Origin: Synanceia verrucosa
Lineage: Eukaryota > Chordata > Actinopteri > Perciformes > Synanceiidae
Assembly: GCA_029721515.1 (NCBI GenBank)
Contig: CM056556.1
Coordinates: 22,930,169-22,994,168 of the forward strand
DNA length: 64,000 bases
Direction: 5' to 3'
Part shown: positions 10,377 through 21,300 of the stretch, piece after piece
Position numbering within the stretch: the first letter of the stretch is position 1
Layout: the number at the start of each line of letters is the position of its first letter
Program-made: the position numbers and the translations under genes
Notes under the pieces: model-generated
Told to the model about the DNA's origin: nothing
The model's input: only the letters and a program-made list of their open reading frames with translations
Database searches by the model: none

Positions 10377-12609
10377 CAACATGTGCTGTATTTTTAGTAA
10401 TGAACTGTCACATTGACAACATGAAACTGAATCTAGATCAACACCAAGTCTGTGTTACAAACTGGAGGTGTGACATTTGAATGACTGAGTTTTATAAAGG
10501 ATGATATTCAGTGGGGAACTGGGAAGTTATGCTGTCCTGTATCATTTCAGATACATGTTTATCATAAGTTCATAAACCTACACATAAGGGTGGATCCATT
10601 TATCTAAGCATGTCGGTGGAAACAGTCTAAAAATACAGACTGTTTGAGAACTGCCAGATTTAATGACTGTCTGCCAGTGTTGGAGAGGGTTCTTAATTAA
10701 AAGTCAGAGGCTGGAGAATGTCAAGGTTCAACATGATGTTCTGTACAGGAAGGACGTTCAGAGAAGAGCAGAGGGGACCGAGTGACAGTGACTACCAGCG
10801 ACGGCGTGAAGACTCTGGACAGCGACAGGAAGAAGATTTCACAGAAGGAGAAGAAAGTGCAGAGTGTCTTCAGCAAAAAAGCTTCAAAAGAAGATGGGGT
10901 GGAAAAGAAAGATGAGTGTAAAAAGGAGGGTGTGATCAGAAGTAAATGTCCTCAGAAGAACGGTCTGTCAAAGAGCTCGAGGAGCGAGTCAAGGGGGATG
11001 GAAAGAATGGATCAAAATCTGACATCAGCCTCTGACAGAGCGAGCGGGAATCCGATCGCCATCGACAAAACTCTGGAGCAGATCCTGTGCAACGACCCCA
11101 CCGTGAGCGAAGTTAACCTCAACAACATTGAGGACATTTCCAAGGAAACTTTGCTTCGTTTCGCTGAAGCATTGTGCACGAACACTCATGTGCACATATT
11201 CAGCCTAGCCAACACCCACGCAGACGACCGCGTTGCCTTCGCTGTTTCAAAAATGCTCTGCGAAAATCACTTCATCAGGAACCTGAACATTGAGTCCAAT
11301 TTTGTGTCCGGTCAGGGCATCCTGGCTCTGCTGGCAGCTCTGCAGCACAACGGGACGCTGGTGGAGCTTCGCTTCCACAACCAGAGACACATGTGTGGGG
11401 GAAAGGTGGAGATGGAGATGGTGCAGCTGTTGAGGGAAAACACCACTCTGCTGAAGCTTGGGTACCAGTTTGATCTGCCGGGCCCGAGGATGGCAGCAAC
11501 CAGCATCCTGACACGCAACCAGGATCAGCAGCGCCAGAGGAGGCTTCAACAGAAGAAGGAACAGAGTCCTCCAGAGGTGTCAGGACACAGTGCTCATTCA
11601 AGTGTGCAAAGCAGAGCACCCAAGAAGCTGTCCCACTCTTCTAAGACTGTTGAAAATCACAAAAGTCCTCCTCCTCTGCCATCTTTAGACCCACCAAAGA
11701 GGGAAAGCTCAGAAATGGTCAAACAACATGAAAGCGCAAATGGCATGAAGACTCAGAGGAAACCCAAGTCAAAGAAGCTCAAGAACGGCGCCAATGAAAA
11801 GGAGAGCGCAGATATCCTCAAAGACCTGAAGAACGCCCTGAAGCCGAAGAGACGAGACGAACCGCCACGTCTGCCGCCACCACCACAGAGATCGAGTCGT
11901 GACGACCTCATGGCGGCGATTCGTGGAAGCAGCATCGGGTCCTTAAAAAGGGTAAGAATTCCTGTGAGTCAGATTCCTCTTCATTTGAGGGAACTTTGTT
12001 TGCATGAGCGAAAACATCACAGACGTAATTTTGCCTCCAAAAGCCATTAGACCCCCTCAAGCGTGAACGCCTGCTGTCACCAGATGACAGCTTCTGTCAT
12101 TCCTCGACTCTCCGTCAGGTTATAAATAGTCTGACTTCTTCGCTGGTGTTTGATAAGAACGAGGGCTGCTAGCGGAGAGCGTTGTTCAGATTTTCACTGA
12201 GTTTAGAGAGCTTTTAACACAATGCAGTGACTCTAAAGTGCCTTCAAACAGGACAAATATCATTAAATTGAAAACAAAATTAGTGAGTAGCTGAATAGCT
12301 TTCATGAAATTGATTTGTTCTAATTGTACCATCACAAAATTGCTCCAGAGGATGAACAAAAATCTAAAAGGAAGCCAATGCATCCCCCGAATACAAACTA
12401 CAGCTGCAACAATTAAGTGATTAGTTGTCAACTAAATTTACCAGCAATGATTTTGTTACCCGATTCACTGCTTCAGATTCATTAATTCACCGTTTCAGAA
12501 TAAAAGTCACAATTGCCATTTTATGATATTTTCCAGGAAATAATAGGCAGATTTGTTTAACATGATGACGTGATGTTTGTCATTTCAGGTGGATCCGTCT
12601 CAGGCATGA
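9565..12609 (+). CDS. lmod2: Leiomodin-2, actin filament nucleator of muscle thin filaments (three coding exons, 500 aa)
   Basis: Leiomodin-2 nucleates actin and sets thin-filament length at sarcomere pointed ends, mainly in heart. Coding exons: 9565-9843, 10749-11951, 12589-12609; both junctions are phase 0 with GT-AG borders. Residues 1-93 carry the tropomyosin/actin-binding N-terminus (MSTFGYHRELKKYEE, then LLATLSSEELQELERELADM). Residues ~193-359 form the leucine-rich actin-binding domain (VNLNNIEDISKETLLRFAEAL, trimmed: VNLNNIEDIS; FSLANTHADD; ELRFHNQRH; LPGPRMAATSILTRN). A Lys-rich and short Pro-rich segment follows, then a WH2 motif (DDLMAAIRGSSIGSLKRV) finished by the 6-codon last exon VDPSQA. 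Human LMOD2 is about 547 aa; the acidic insert and long polyproline are shorter here. ATG at 9574 has the better Kozak context and gives the family-typical MSTFGY start; ATG at 9565 would add three residues. Confidence 0.95.
9911..10166. repeat. Self-complementary TA/CA satellite in lmod2 intron 1
   Basis: Long TA runs alternate with the arms ACACATACACATCTATATA and its reverse complement TATATAGATGTGTATGTGT. The palindromic unit occurs twice in tandem. The whole ~250 bp can fold into nested hairpins. It produces spurious ORFs of alternating Ile-Tyr on both strands. Confidence 0.95.
10309..10374 (+). repeat. (CA)n microsatellite
   Basis: About 30 CA units with a CGCACG-interrupted start, in lmod2 intron 1, 140 bases after the TA/CA palindrome. 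Confidence 0.95.
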
Positions 12610-12797
12610 ACTCATCTGCCGATCACACCTGAACTCTTCTCACTTTCTACTGAAATGTTTTGTTTTTATTTCACTCTAAAATGTCACTTTTTAAACAGCA
12701 TCATTTAATTTGTCACAGTGTAGCATTTCTGTATAGTTCAGATATTATTGGTGTATTTGTGACTGTGTGAAACCAACTGTGAATAATATAACAGCGA

Positions 12798-12803
12798 AAT
12801 AAA
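12798..12803 (+). promoter_or_regulatory. lmod2 polyadenylation signal AATAAA
   Basis: A canonical AATAAA lies 189 bases after the lmod2 stop codon and is followed by a T/GT-richer stretch. It is the first canonical signal downstream, implying a 3'UTR of roughly 0.2 kb. Confidence 0.65.
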
Positions 12804-13120
12804 GTTTATATTCTGTCAAAACTAAACTCCTGGAAAGTTTTTAGCAACCCAAGCTTGATACAGAAACAGAGTGTCTGTTCAGAATTAATCAGTCTGAGGA
12901 TCAGAATAAAATGCCCTTTAAGATGCTTTACTGAATGAACTTTGATTAAAATATAAATTATTCTCTTGTGACCTTCAGGTCCTCCTGGGACAATTAGATT
13001 TTACCGCAAACAGTGTGGTGGTGATTTTGCTCTTTTTTTTCTGTTTCCAAAAATACTGGCAACAGTTTTTTGTTGAAGCATCGCATGACTAGCAAAGTTG
13101 GGTTCACAGAGACTGGCATT

Positions 13121-13464
13121 ATTCATCCATCCATCCATTTTCTACCGCTTATCCTCACATAGGGTCGCGGGGGGGCTGGAGCCTATCCCAGCTGTCTTAG
13201 GGTGGAAGGCAGGGTACACCCTGGACAAGTCACCACCTCATCACAGGACACATAGAGACAGACAACCACTCACACATACGGTCAATTTAAATTAGCCAAT
13301 TAACCTAATCCCCATACATGTTTTTGGACGGTGGGAGGAAGCCGGAGTACCCGGAGAGAACCCATGCAGACATGAGGAGAACATGCAAACTCCACACAGA
13401 AAGGCCCCGGGCTGGGAATCGAACCCGAGGCAACAGTGCTAACCACTACACCACCATGCCGCCC
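13121..13464 (-). mobile_element. Full-length tRNA-headed SINE, ATGG-tailed family, reverse orientation
   Basis: On the minus strand it starts GGGCGGCATGGTGGTGTAGT (A box) and GGGTTCGATTCCC (B box). It continues with the teleost body (GGAGTTTGCATGTTCTCC, TCCAAAAACATGTATGGG, TTGTCTGTCTCTATGTGTCC) and ends in repeated ATGG. It is flanked by ACTGG(C/T)ATT (13112-13120 and 13465-13473), a 9-bp target duplication with one mismatch. Confidence 0.85.
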
Positions 13465-14691
13465 ACTGGTATTATTATTATTATTGTTAAATATTAATCA
13501 ATTATAATATTATTATATTATAATAATATCAATTATGTTTTATCAAAAAAAGTTGCTTCCTTGGGATTATTTTCAGTTTTTTCTTTTTATAGCCTACTTA
13601 CAATTCCAATTTTTCCTTCATTCACCAGTGAAAATAAAGAATCAGAGAGGAAGGCAGAAAGAAGCTCACATCATGCATGCCGTAGGTTCCTTGCCTCTTT
13701 TGAAAAGTTTCTGAACAACAAATCTGTAAATCCCCCATCAGAGGTTTTTACAGACTGTTCTTGTAACACACGACACCAAAGACATCACAGTTCATACGAG
13801 AGTGAGACCCGAGGAGGATCGACTCTGTGTGTTCTGATGAAGGCCGCTCACAGAGATTAAAGTCCACCACTAAAGTTCACAGAGAGCTGTTATATGAGCT
13901 GACTGCAGCTGCTGCTTAAGACCCGCCAACACGCATGAACACACAGCATAGTATGTAACAGATGATTTGTTCTGAACAGTGAATATGCTACAACTGATTA
14001 TTTAGTTTATAACTAATTAAGCTACATTAAAGCAGCTTAGTCAGTTTTCATTGTCTTTCTTTGGTTAGGGCAGGTCAAACTTTATGTCTGCCAGATAGAC
14101 AGAAACACTCCACAGCTCCATATTTAACCAGACTGCATTCAAACTGAATACAGTGCATGCATACAACAAACAAGGATGAGTTCAATGTGATCTGAGCTGG
14201 CATCAGTGGTCAGAGGAACAGCAGAGCATCAGATCCATCTGTCAGCAGGCCTATATGAAGATCATTAAACAGCTGTTCAAAGTAAATATGGACTCCTCCC
14301 CCCAGGGAGGACAGTTTAACCGTGTGACCTCCCCATTACAACACTGCACATCTTCAATAAAATGTCACGTGAACGTTAGACCTAAGTTTAATTGGAAGGA
14401 AATGAAATCGTCCACTTGTGAAGTGTTGAGAGACACTACAGCACGTCTGTCTGAGGAGGGGGGGATTTCTGCTATGACTGCTGCTCAGGAGGACCTTTGT
14501 CTCTTCCAGTCGGCAGTCTGGTTGAACCACTGTGCAGCATTTTGTTCTTGTCCAAACAAAATAACATGTATTTGTTAAGAGAACTCTCTTCAAGCTAAAA
14601 GCATGACAGATCACTCAGCATCCTCTCCACAGCACCAGCAGAAAAAAGAAAGACAAACAATGAGAGACAAATTTCTCTGTAAATATTAACA

Positions 14692-14697
14692 TTTATT
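14692..14697 (-). promoter_or_regulatory. Candidate wasl polyadenylation signal
   Basis: AATAAA on the minus strand about 1.48 kb past the wasl stop. Nearer minus-strand AATAAA sites also occur (for example around 15608), so alternative 3'UTR ends are possible. The 3'UTR as drawn contains a TA microsatellite at about 15466-15512. Confidence 0.4.
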
Positions 14698-15465
14698 TAA
14701 GTATACAATTTAGTATTCGCATTGCTCCCCCCCCCCAACCCAACCCTTTTCACAGGTTTTCTGTCTCATTCTCGGTTCTCGATGCAGCATTAAGCCTCGC
14801 TGGAGGATGGTAAAAACTCTTAACACTAACATTAAAATGAGTAAAATGACACTAAAATGAGTGTCAGGTTATTTCTTTTCCTCAAGCCAAGAATCACAAG
14901 CATGGCCAAATCCACAAGCTGCTTGCAAATGCCACATTTGGTTCATCATATTTATTATTATTGTATTTTAAAATTATCCTCCTCATTTAGTCTTGTTGCA
15001 TAACATTATAGTTTGTTGACTAGAAGAGGATGAATTTTTTTTTTTCATCTAGCTTTTCTTTGCATGACATGATTTTTGTTTTGAAATTCAACTGGAGCTG
15101 CTGTTGAGATTTCCTCTTGCAGAAAAATGAAGGAATGATGTCACAAAAAAAAATATCTGCCAGACAAAGAACTAAACTTCCATTATTTCACAAGTGCCAC
15201 TGTGTGTGTGCGTGCGCGCAAGTTAATGTATGTCAACGTGTTTTTGTATTTAACCATGGAGTGTAATGTTGTAACGTTAAACAGAGTGTAACGTTAGACA
15301 TGTTTTTAGTCCCATTTAAAAAGGTCACAATACTGCCTTTTTAAAAAGTGTTCATCGTCACGGTAACCTACTTGAGACAAAATAAAAATAACAAATACAC
15401 ACCTGAAAAACACAAAACTGAACTACGATATAATGTGCAAATTAACAGCTTTGACTTCATATACA

Positions 15466-15476
15466 TACATATATAC

Positions 15477-15512
<36 letters not shown>
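15466..15512. repeat. (TA)n microsatellite in the wasl 3' region
   Basis: Alternating TA/CA then about 15 TA units, lying between the wasl stop and its most distal candidate polyadenylation signal. Confidence 0.9.
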
Positions 15513-15518
<6 letters not shown>

Positions 15519-16173
15519 AATCAAAGTTGAACATCAAAGTGAGGCGACTGAGCTGTCGCATTTGGTCAAAAGGATTCATGAAAAAAAATAACACAGCTAA
15601 ACTACAATTTATTAGGAAACTCGGGGGTCCGGGAAGAAGCACGGTAAGAAAATAGTGTTATCTCTTAGACCGACCACTGTCAAACACAAAGAGGATCCTG
15701 CCTGTTTGGTCGCACACGTCTCCCTTTTAGTTTTAGTTGTTTTTGACAAGCAATGAAAAGACAAAGGACAGTAAGCGCAAAAAAATATTTCCCAAAGAGC
15801 ACATGAAGACTCCAGTTCAGCAGCAGCTAGCATTTTATGTTATTGATTATTGATAATGAAATGTAGCCGTCTGCGTCTCCACATTGTGCTGCTGGCAGCG
15901 TTAAGTGCTCTCTAATAACGGGATGATAAGTGTAGAGTCTTTGAGGACGAGGACGTGAGACGAACGGAACGGATTTAACAGATGAGGTATTGCACAGATT
16001 AATTATAATAATCATATAAAAATAAGCAAAAAGGCAAAAAATAAATATGCAGCCAATTCATACAACATTTACATTACAATTTTAGTCAGATGCTGGAAGA
16101 TTTTTAGAGGATATTTTAGTGTCAGCTGTAGTTGTGTCGGAGTGGGGGGGGTGTTCATGGAGTGACATCTTCA

Positions 16174-18344
16174 CTAGTCGTCCCACTCATCGTCGTCTTC
16201 AAAGTCCTCGTCTTCGTCGTCATCCTCGTCTTCATCTGGGAAAAGAAAATACAAGAAGACAATTTTAAATAACATAAAAAGTCAGAGAACTTTCTCCCCA
16301 CTCAGCCAGTCAGGAGCCACAAGGTGAACTGGAAAGATAAGGTTCTGCCATGAAGGAAAAGTATGACGTTCTGGGGGAAAAACTCAAATGCTTTCCTCCT
16401 GAGAGTTGGAAGAGAAGAACAATGTTAATTATTGAAGGATTTTGTTACCTTTGGACATAAGCAGGTTAGCCACAAACCCCTCTTTCCAGTCTATTTACCA
16501 TACAATACAAATATGTGATATCCATCTTTGAATCCTTCCTCAAAGTATCCGTGCATCCTGGGAAGAGTTTACCCTGGATGGTGTGTGTAGCTCAATACAG
16601 AAGAGTTACCTGAGGAATGGATGGCTTTGCTCCTCTTTTGCATCACCTCCATGAGAGCACCAACTATGCCTGCGGTGGGAGCCGCCGTTGGAGGGCTGGA
16701 CTCTGGATGATCCGGCACCTGGAGACAAACAGACCCAACCACATGTTTCTTTGACTGTACACATCACACGTATATTCAGGAGAGGAGCTATCTGATGTGT
16801 CTCTTACGGTCTTGAGTTGGATTCCCTGCCGGATCTGATCCAGCAGGGCATCTCTTCCCACGCCAGAGGCTGGCGCTCGGTTGTTCTGCTCCACCTTCTT
16901 CAGCTGAGTTCCTCCCCTGATCTGCTCCAACAGCGCCGACTTCCCGCCAGGGCTCGGTGAATGAGGAGAGTCTCCACCTCCGCTGATACCGTCCAGCTCT
17001 GGCGGTGGAGGGGGAGGAGGTGGAGGAGGCGGAGGAGGTGGTGCAGGGGCGGAGACACCACCGCCACCTACTGGAGACTGCTGGGAAAGTGGGGGAGGTG
17101 GAGGGGGCGGGGCCTGGGGGGAGATGGAGGAGTGTAAGGAGGATGGAGGAGGAGGGGGAGGCTGCTGTTGCTGGTGGTGGTGATGGGGAGGAGGAGGTGG
17201 CTGGTGACCTCCTCTGGTGGGAGGAGGTGGAGGAGGTGGGGCACCCAGAATTCCCAGTCTGGAGGGAGGTGGAGGAGGAGCTGAGGCTGGGGCTCTGGAT
17301 GGAGGAGGGGGTGGGGGTGCTCCCCGGCCCCCTCTGGAAGGAGGAGGAGGAGGGGGCGGAGCTGAGTTATGTGGGGGTGGAGGAGGAGGAGGGGGGCCAC
17401 CACGGGAAGGAGGTGGAGGGGGTGCTGCAGGGATAAAGACAAGATGATCATCAATACACCTTAAGATGACATCACACACCTGTTAGCATAGTTTTAGCCA
17501 CATGCTGTAATGCTAGCAGCACTTACTGCTACTACTTTGAGTATTTCCATTTTATACTTCTGTGGACTCCACTACATCACAGGAGTAAATACTGTCTTTG
17601 TACTCCATTACCTTTATTTGACAACAATTTGCATTGCTAGTAACTTGTAGACTTTCATTATTAATACAAAACAGTGTGCAATATTATACATTAAGCAACC
17701 AGCAGCACGTTAAGCTTTTCAGATGAGCTCCACCTTTTATCAGCTGCAGCATTTCAGTGATGAACAGATAAATGCATCATAAATTACAGTCTAATAATAT
17801 AGTCTAGCATTATCGTGAAATGGATGCAGTATTACTAAATACTTTTCAACTTCTTTGACTGCAGGACAGTATTTTTTCACTGTGGTATCAAAATTAAAGG
17901 TTTACGTCTACAACTGACATAATTCAATGTAATGTTGATAAAGATACTGAACACCAGTGACTTTGCACTGATGATTTTGTTGAGAAAGAGTGGAACACTG
18001 TAATCCAGGCTGTGCTACAAGAAAACACACTCTTTATAACAAAGAAACAGAAACAGGTGTAAAATGTGAAATGTAACCAGACTTGTGATTGTTTTTAAAG
18101 AAATGCAGTAAGGAGGACACACAACATAATACATAAAAAAACAGATTGAGAACAACAAGAGATAAAGGTGTCAGACTTGGCCTGCTCTGAGTAAAAAACT
18201 GCACCAGGTCAAGATGACCTGGTAGAGGTATGTACCACGGCCAAAAAGGCTGGCACAAGGAACTGTATGTTTTATAAAAGGGCTGTCAGTCAAAGAGTTA
18301 AGATTCCTAATTTTTACCTTTTTGAACACTTAAACTAAACTTTG

Positions 18345-18380
<36 letters not shown>

Positions 18381-21300
18381 GACACACACACAAATTCAGA
18401 TTCAGGTCACTCTGCTGCTTTCAAACCAGCTGAGGTTAACATAAATAAAACATGCCGGAGAAGAGTCTGTCACCAAGAATAAACTATCTTGACAGACAGA
18501 ATTCCTTTTCATCTGCACACTTCAAATCGACTGACTGCTTGAAAAATAGAGGACGAAGGGAGGAAATGACACTTCAAGACAAAACTGTGAAAGGATTTTG
18601 AATCAGCCCATAAAACCTGTTTTGAAGTTCATTGAAACAAAGGAGAAAACCCAGTAAAAATACCGATGTTTCATATAATCGTGAACATTTGCCATGATAG
18701 CAAATCAAGATTTAAAATCCCAGACTTGACCTGCTTGATATTTTGTCATCGTAATCATCACATGCTATAAAAACAAGATTCCATATTTACCATGAAATGA
18801 AATCAATATTTCACAGTTTATATTGAATTTAACTTTATTCATACATAGATGATCAATACCAGCCTCAGACAGGATGATTATCATATCGATCTTCTATCAT
18901 TCAAGCCTATTTTGCATAATGGCAAACTATTCCTTTGAAGATCTCTTTAGAGCCTTTACCATTCTGGCAATAGTTGAGTCTTCTGTGTGGATAAATGTAG
19001 TATATTTCAGCACCATTAATCCAATATCTGCCAGCGACAGCCCTTCCCCTTTTGATCCAGCAAAAATATACAGAGCTCTGTGGATATTTGGATTCTGACA
19101 TATGGTGGCTACTTTCTGAATGCTTGTTGTAATAAAAACACTCACTAATGAACTGTGTTTAACTTCATTTCTGGTGTATCATTCAGAGTTTTCACAGTCC
19201 CAAAGTGTGTCATTCAGCTTTTTCCTATGGTCTAAGCGTTGTAAAAAATGTACACCGTTGTTGAGCATTTGAAGCTCCGCGTCGAGGGAACGTGTTGCTC
19301 TGCAATTCACTGCCAAGCTGCTAGGGGGCTGTGTCTGTGTCTTTGTGTGGCTTCTGGGGGCTCATATCGGATTCCTTGGTTTTCTTCTGACAGTAAACAA
19401 TGACAACTGAGATGGAGCGGGTGTTTCTGGAGATGGAGCTCATAAAATTGAAAAAGAAATGCTGTTACTACAAATGTTGAAGCACAGATGACGTTTGCGG
19501 AGGTGGTCTGTTCGACTATTCCGTACTGCTCGTGCCGCTCCACAAATAGCGGTGTTGTTGAACTGTTGACCGGAAAAGCAACCGCCGGAAATTACGTTCT
19601 GAGCGGTCCAATCACAGTCCTCGCCGTTCGCATCTAAATGCCTTGACGCGACGCGTAGTCAGGATTTTTTTGGAGGTGTGCGTCAGGCTACGGCGTAGGG
19701 TCCACTTCGACGCCATAGCTACGCCGTCGCCGCGACGCAGAAGCATAAACCAGGCTTTATGGGGACAAAATGCAGGTCCCCATAATGTTAACTGTTACAT
19801 TTTAGGCTGAAGACTTGGAGAACATTTGATGTTAGCGTAAGGTTAGACTTTGGTTAGGATTAGGATTACATGAGTAGTGGTTATGGTTAGGGTCAAGGGA
19901 AGTGTCTAGAAAATGAATGTAAGTCAATGTATTGTCCCCACAATACACAACGTGTGTGTGTGTGTGTGTGTGTGCTCACCCTGCCTCCTCAGCTCGTTCT
20001 TGACGGCTTCCACGCCTCCCTTCTTCTCGATGAAGTCGTAGATGACTTTGGATGTCTCTCTGTCCTTCAGCTGAGCCTCAGAGATGCCGCACATGTCGAA
20101 CAGGTTCTTCAGTTCAGGGTCCAGGTTGTTCAGCTGCAACATCGACGAGAATTTGAGGAAGGTGAATGTTTTGTTTTTACACAGCGTGATTAAAATGTGT
20201 TTGGTCACGGTGGGAGAGTCAGTAAAAATGATGTTCAGCTCAGTGCATAATGTCCAGACTCATTTGATTTCTACACTTTCAGTCTTTGACAGATTATCCC
20301 TAAAGGTTACACCAGTTTCAGCTATTTTGCATCGGCTGTTTAGCGTGGGATACATTTTAATTATTATTGATTACTTTTAATGCTCTCGTTGACCTGGCTC
20401 CAGACTATATTTTCGACCTCATAATCCATTATGAACCTTTCCTAGTACTGTGAGACCTTCTTTCACAGTCCAGGTTGAAAGCTAAAAGGTGCCCTGAGTC
20501 TCTGGAACAAACTGCCTGAGGACATAAGGCTGCCTGAGTCTGATTATATCTGAGCTGCCTGTTTATTTTATTTATATTTATTCTATTTAATTTTTCTCCA
20601 TGTGAAGCACTCTTTTTGATAAGTGCTCTATGAATTATACTTATTATTACTGTATAATTTACTTTGCAAGCAACAAAGATAACTGAGTAGCTGACAGATG
20701 AGCATTGTTTTTATACTTCTCTCCATCATTCTAATACAAATTAAACCTCACAGAAACCAGAAATGTGATCATCGAGGCTTATTATATGAGGCTTTTCCTG
20801 CTACCCTTTCCTTGTTTTCATTTAACGAACAAGCAGTGAGATTCTTCTTCCTCTGCAGTGAAGAAGAGTCACTCACAGAGTCAGTGTGACACCTGGTGGC
20901 CAACACCTAGAATTACAAGCTACCTGAAAACAGCAAAACTTAACGAATCACTCAGCTGCTTTCCATCAAATCAGATATTAACCTGCAGCTCTGCACGGCC
21001 TCCTCCCAAAGGGACCTTCACACTGCCTTTTCCTGTTAAGCTGCAGTGCATTCTGGGAGTGTCTGGTGAGTGCCACTGACATCTCAGGATAGTCAACACT
21101 AGGGATCGATATTGGCTTTTTTTTTTTTTTTGCCAATATCCAATATTGTCAAACTCTTCATTTCTGATGTCAACCGTTAACGATACGTGCAGGCTTTTTA
21201 CACCACATCTACATCTCCTGTTGTGGAATTACGCTTCATGGTCACTTTATGGGATTTCAGGGCTATATTGCTTCCCATAAGATTTTTTTCAGACAAGTGG

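Larger units (their letters stand above)
12610..14691. other. lmod2 3' flank / wasl 3' flank
   Basis: The two genes converge here. Apart from the lmod2 polyadenylation signal and the SINE at 13121-13464, no gene is supported. ORFs of 99-107 codons at 13561 and 14255 lack recognisable domains or splice context. Confidence 0.55.
17425..19979. other. wasl intron before the polyproline exon
   Basis: No exon is seen here. It contains a (CA)n run at 18346-18392, transposon-like DNA at 19225-19762 and a short GGGGAC/GTCCCC-bounded repeat to 19946, next to a (GT)n tract that abuts the splice donor of the CRIB exon. Confidence 0.6.

Noticed and set aside
11952..12050. lmod2 ending at the stop at 12050
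   Set aside because: The exon ends at a good donor (AGG|GTAAGA), and the downstream 6-codon exon restores the family-typical end after LKR. The read-through tail has no family similarity.
12121..12130. TATAAATAG as a promoter element
   Set aside because: It lies inside lmod2 intron 2 with no start, exon or conserved gene after it.
17005..17447. Long plus-strand ORFs rich in Glu/Gly opposite the wasl polyproline exon
   Set aside because: They are the antisense shadow of proline codons (CCN read as NGG). The minus strand has N-WASP motifs, splice sites and correct phase.
19800..19900. TTAGG-like units as interstitial telomere sequence
   Set aside because: Only isolated GGTTAGG words occur, not a tandem TTAGGG array. 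They belong to a dispersed repeat bounded by GGGGAC/GTCCCC.
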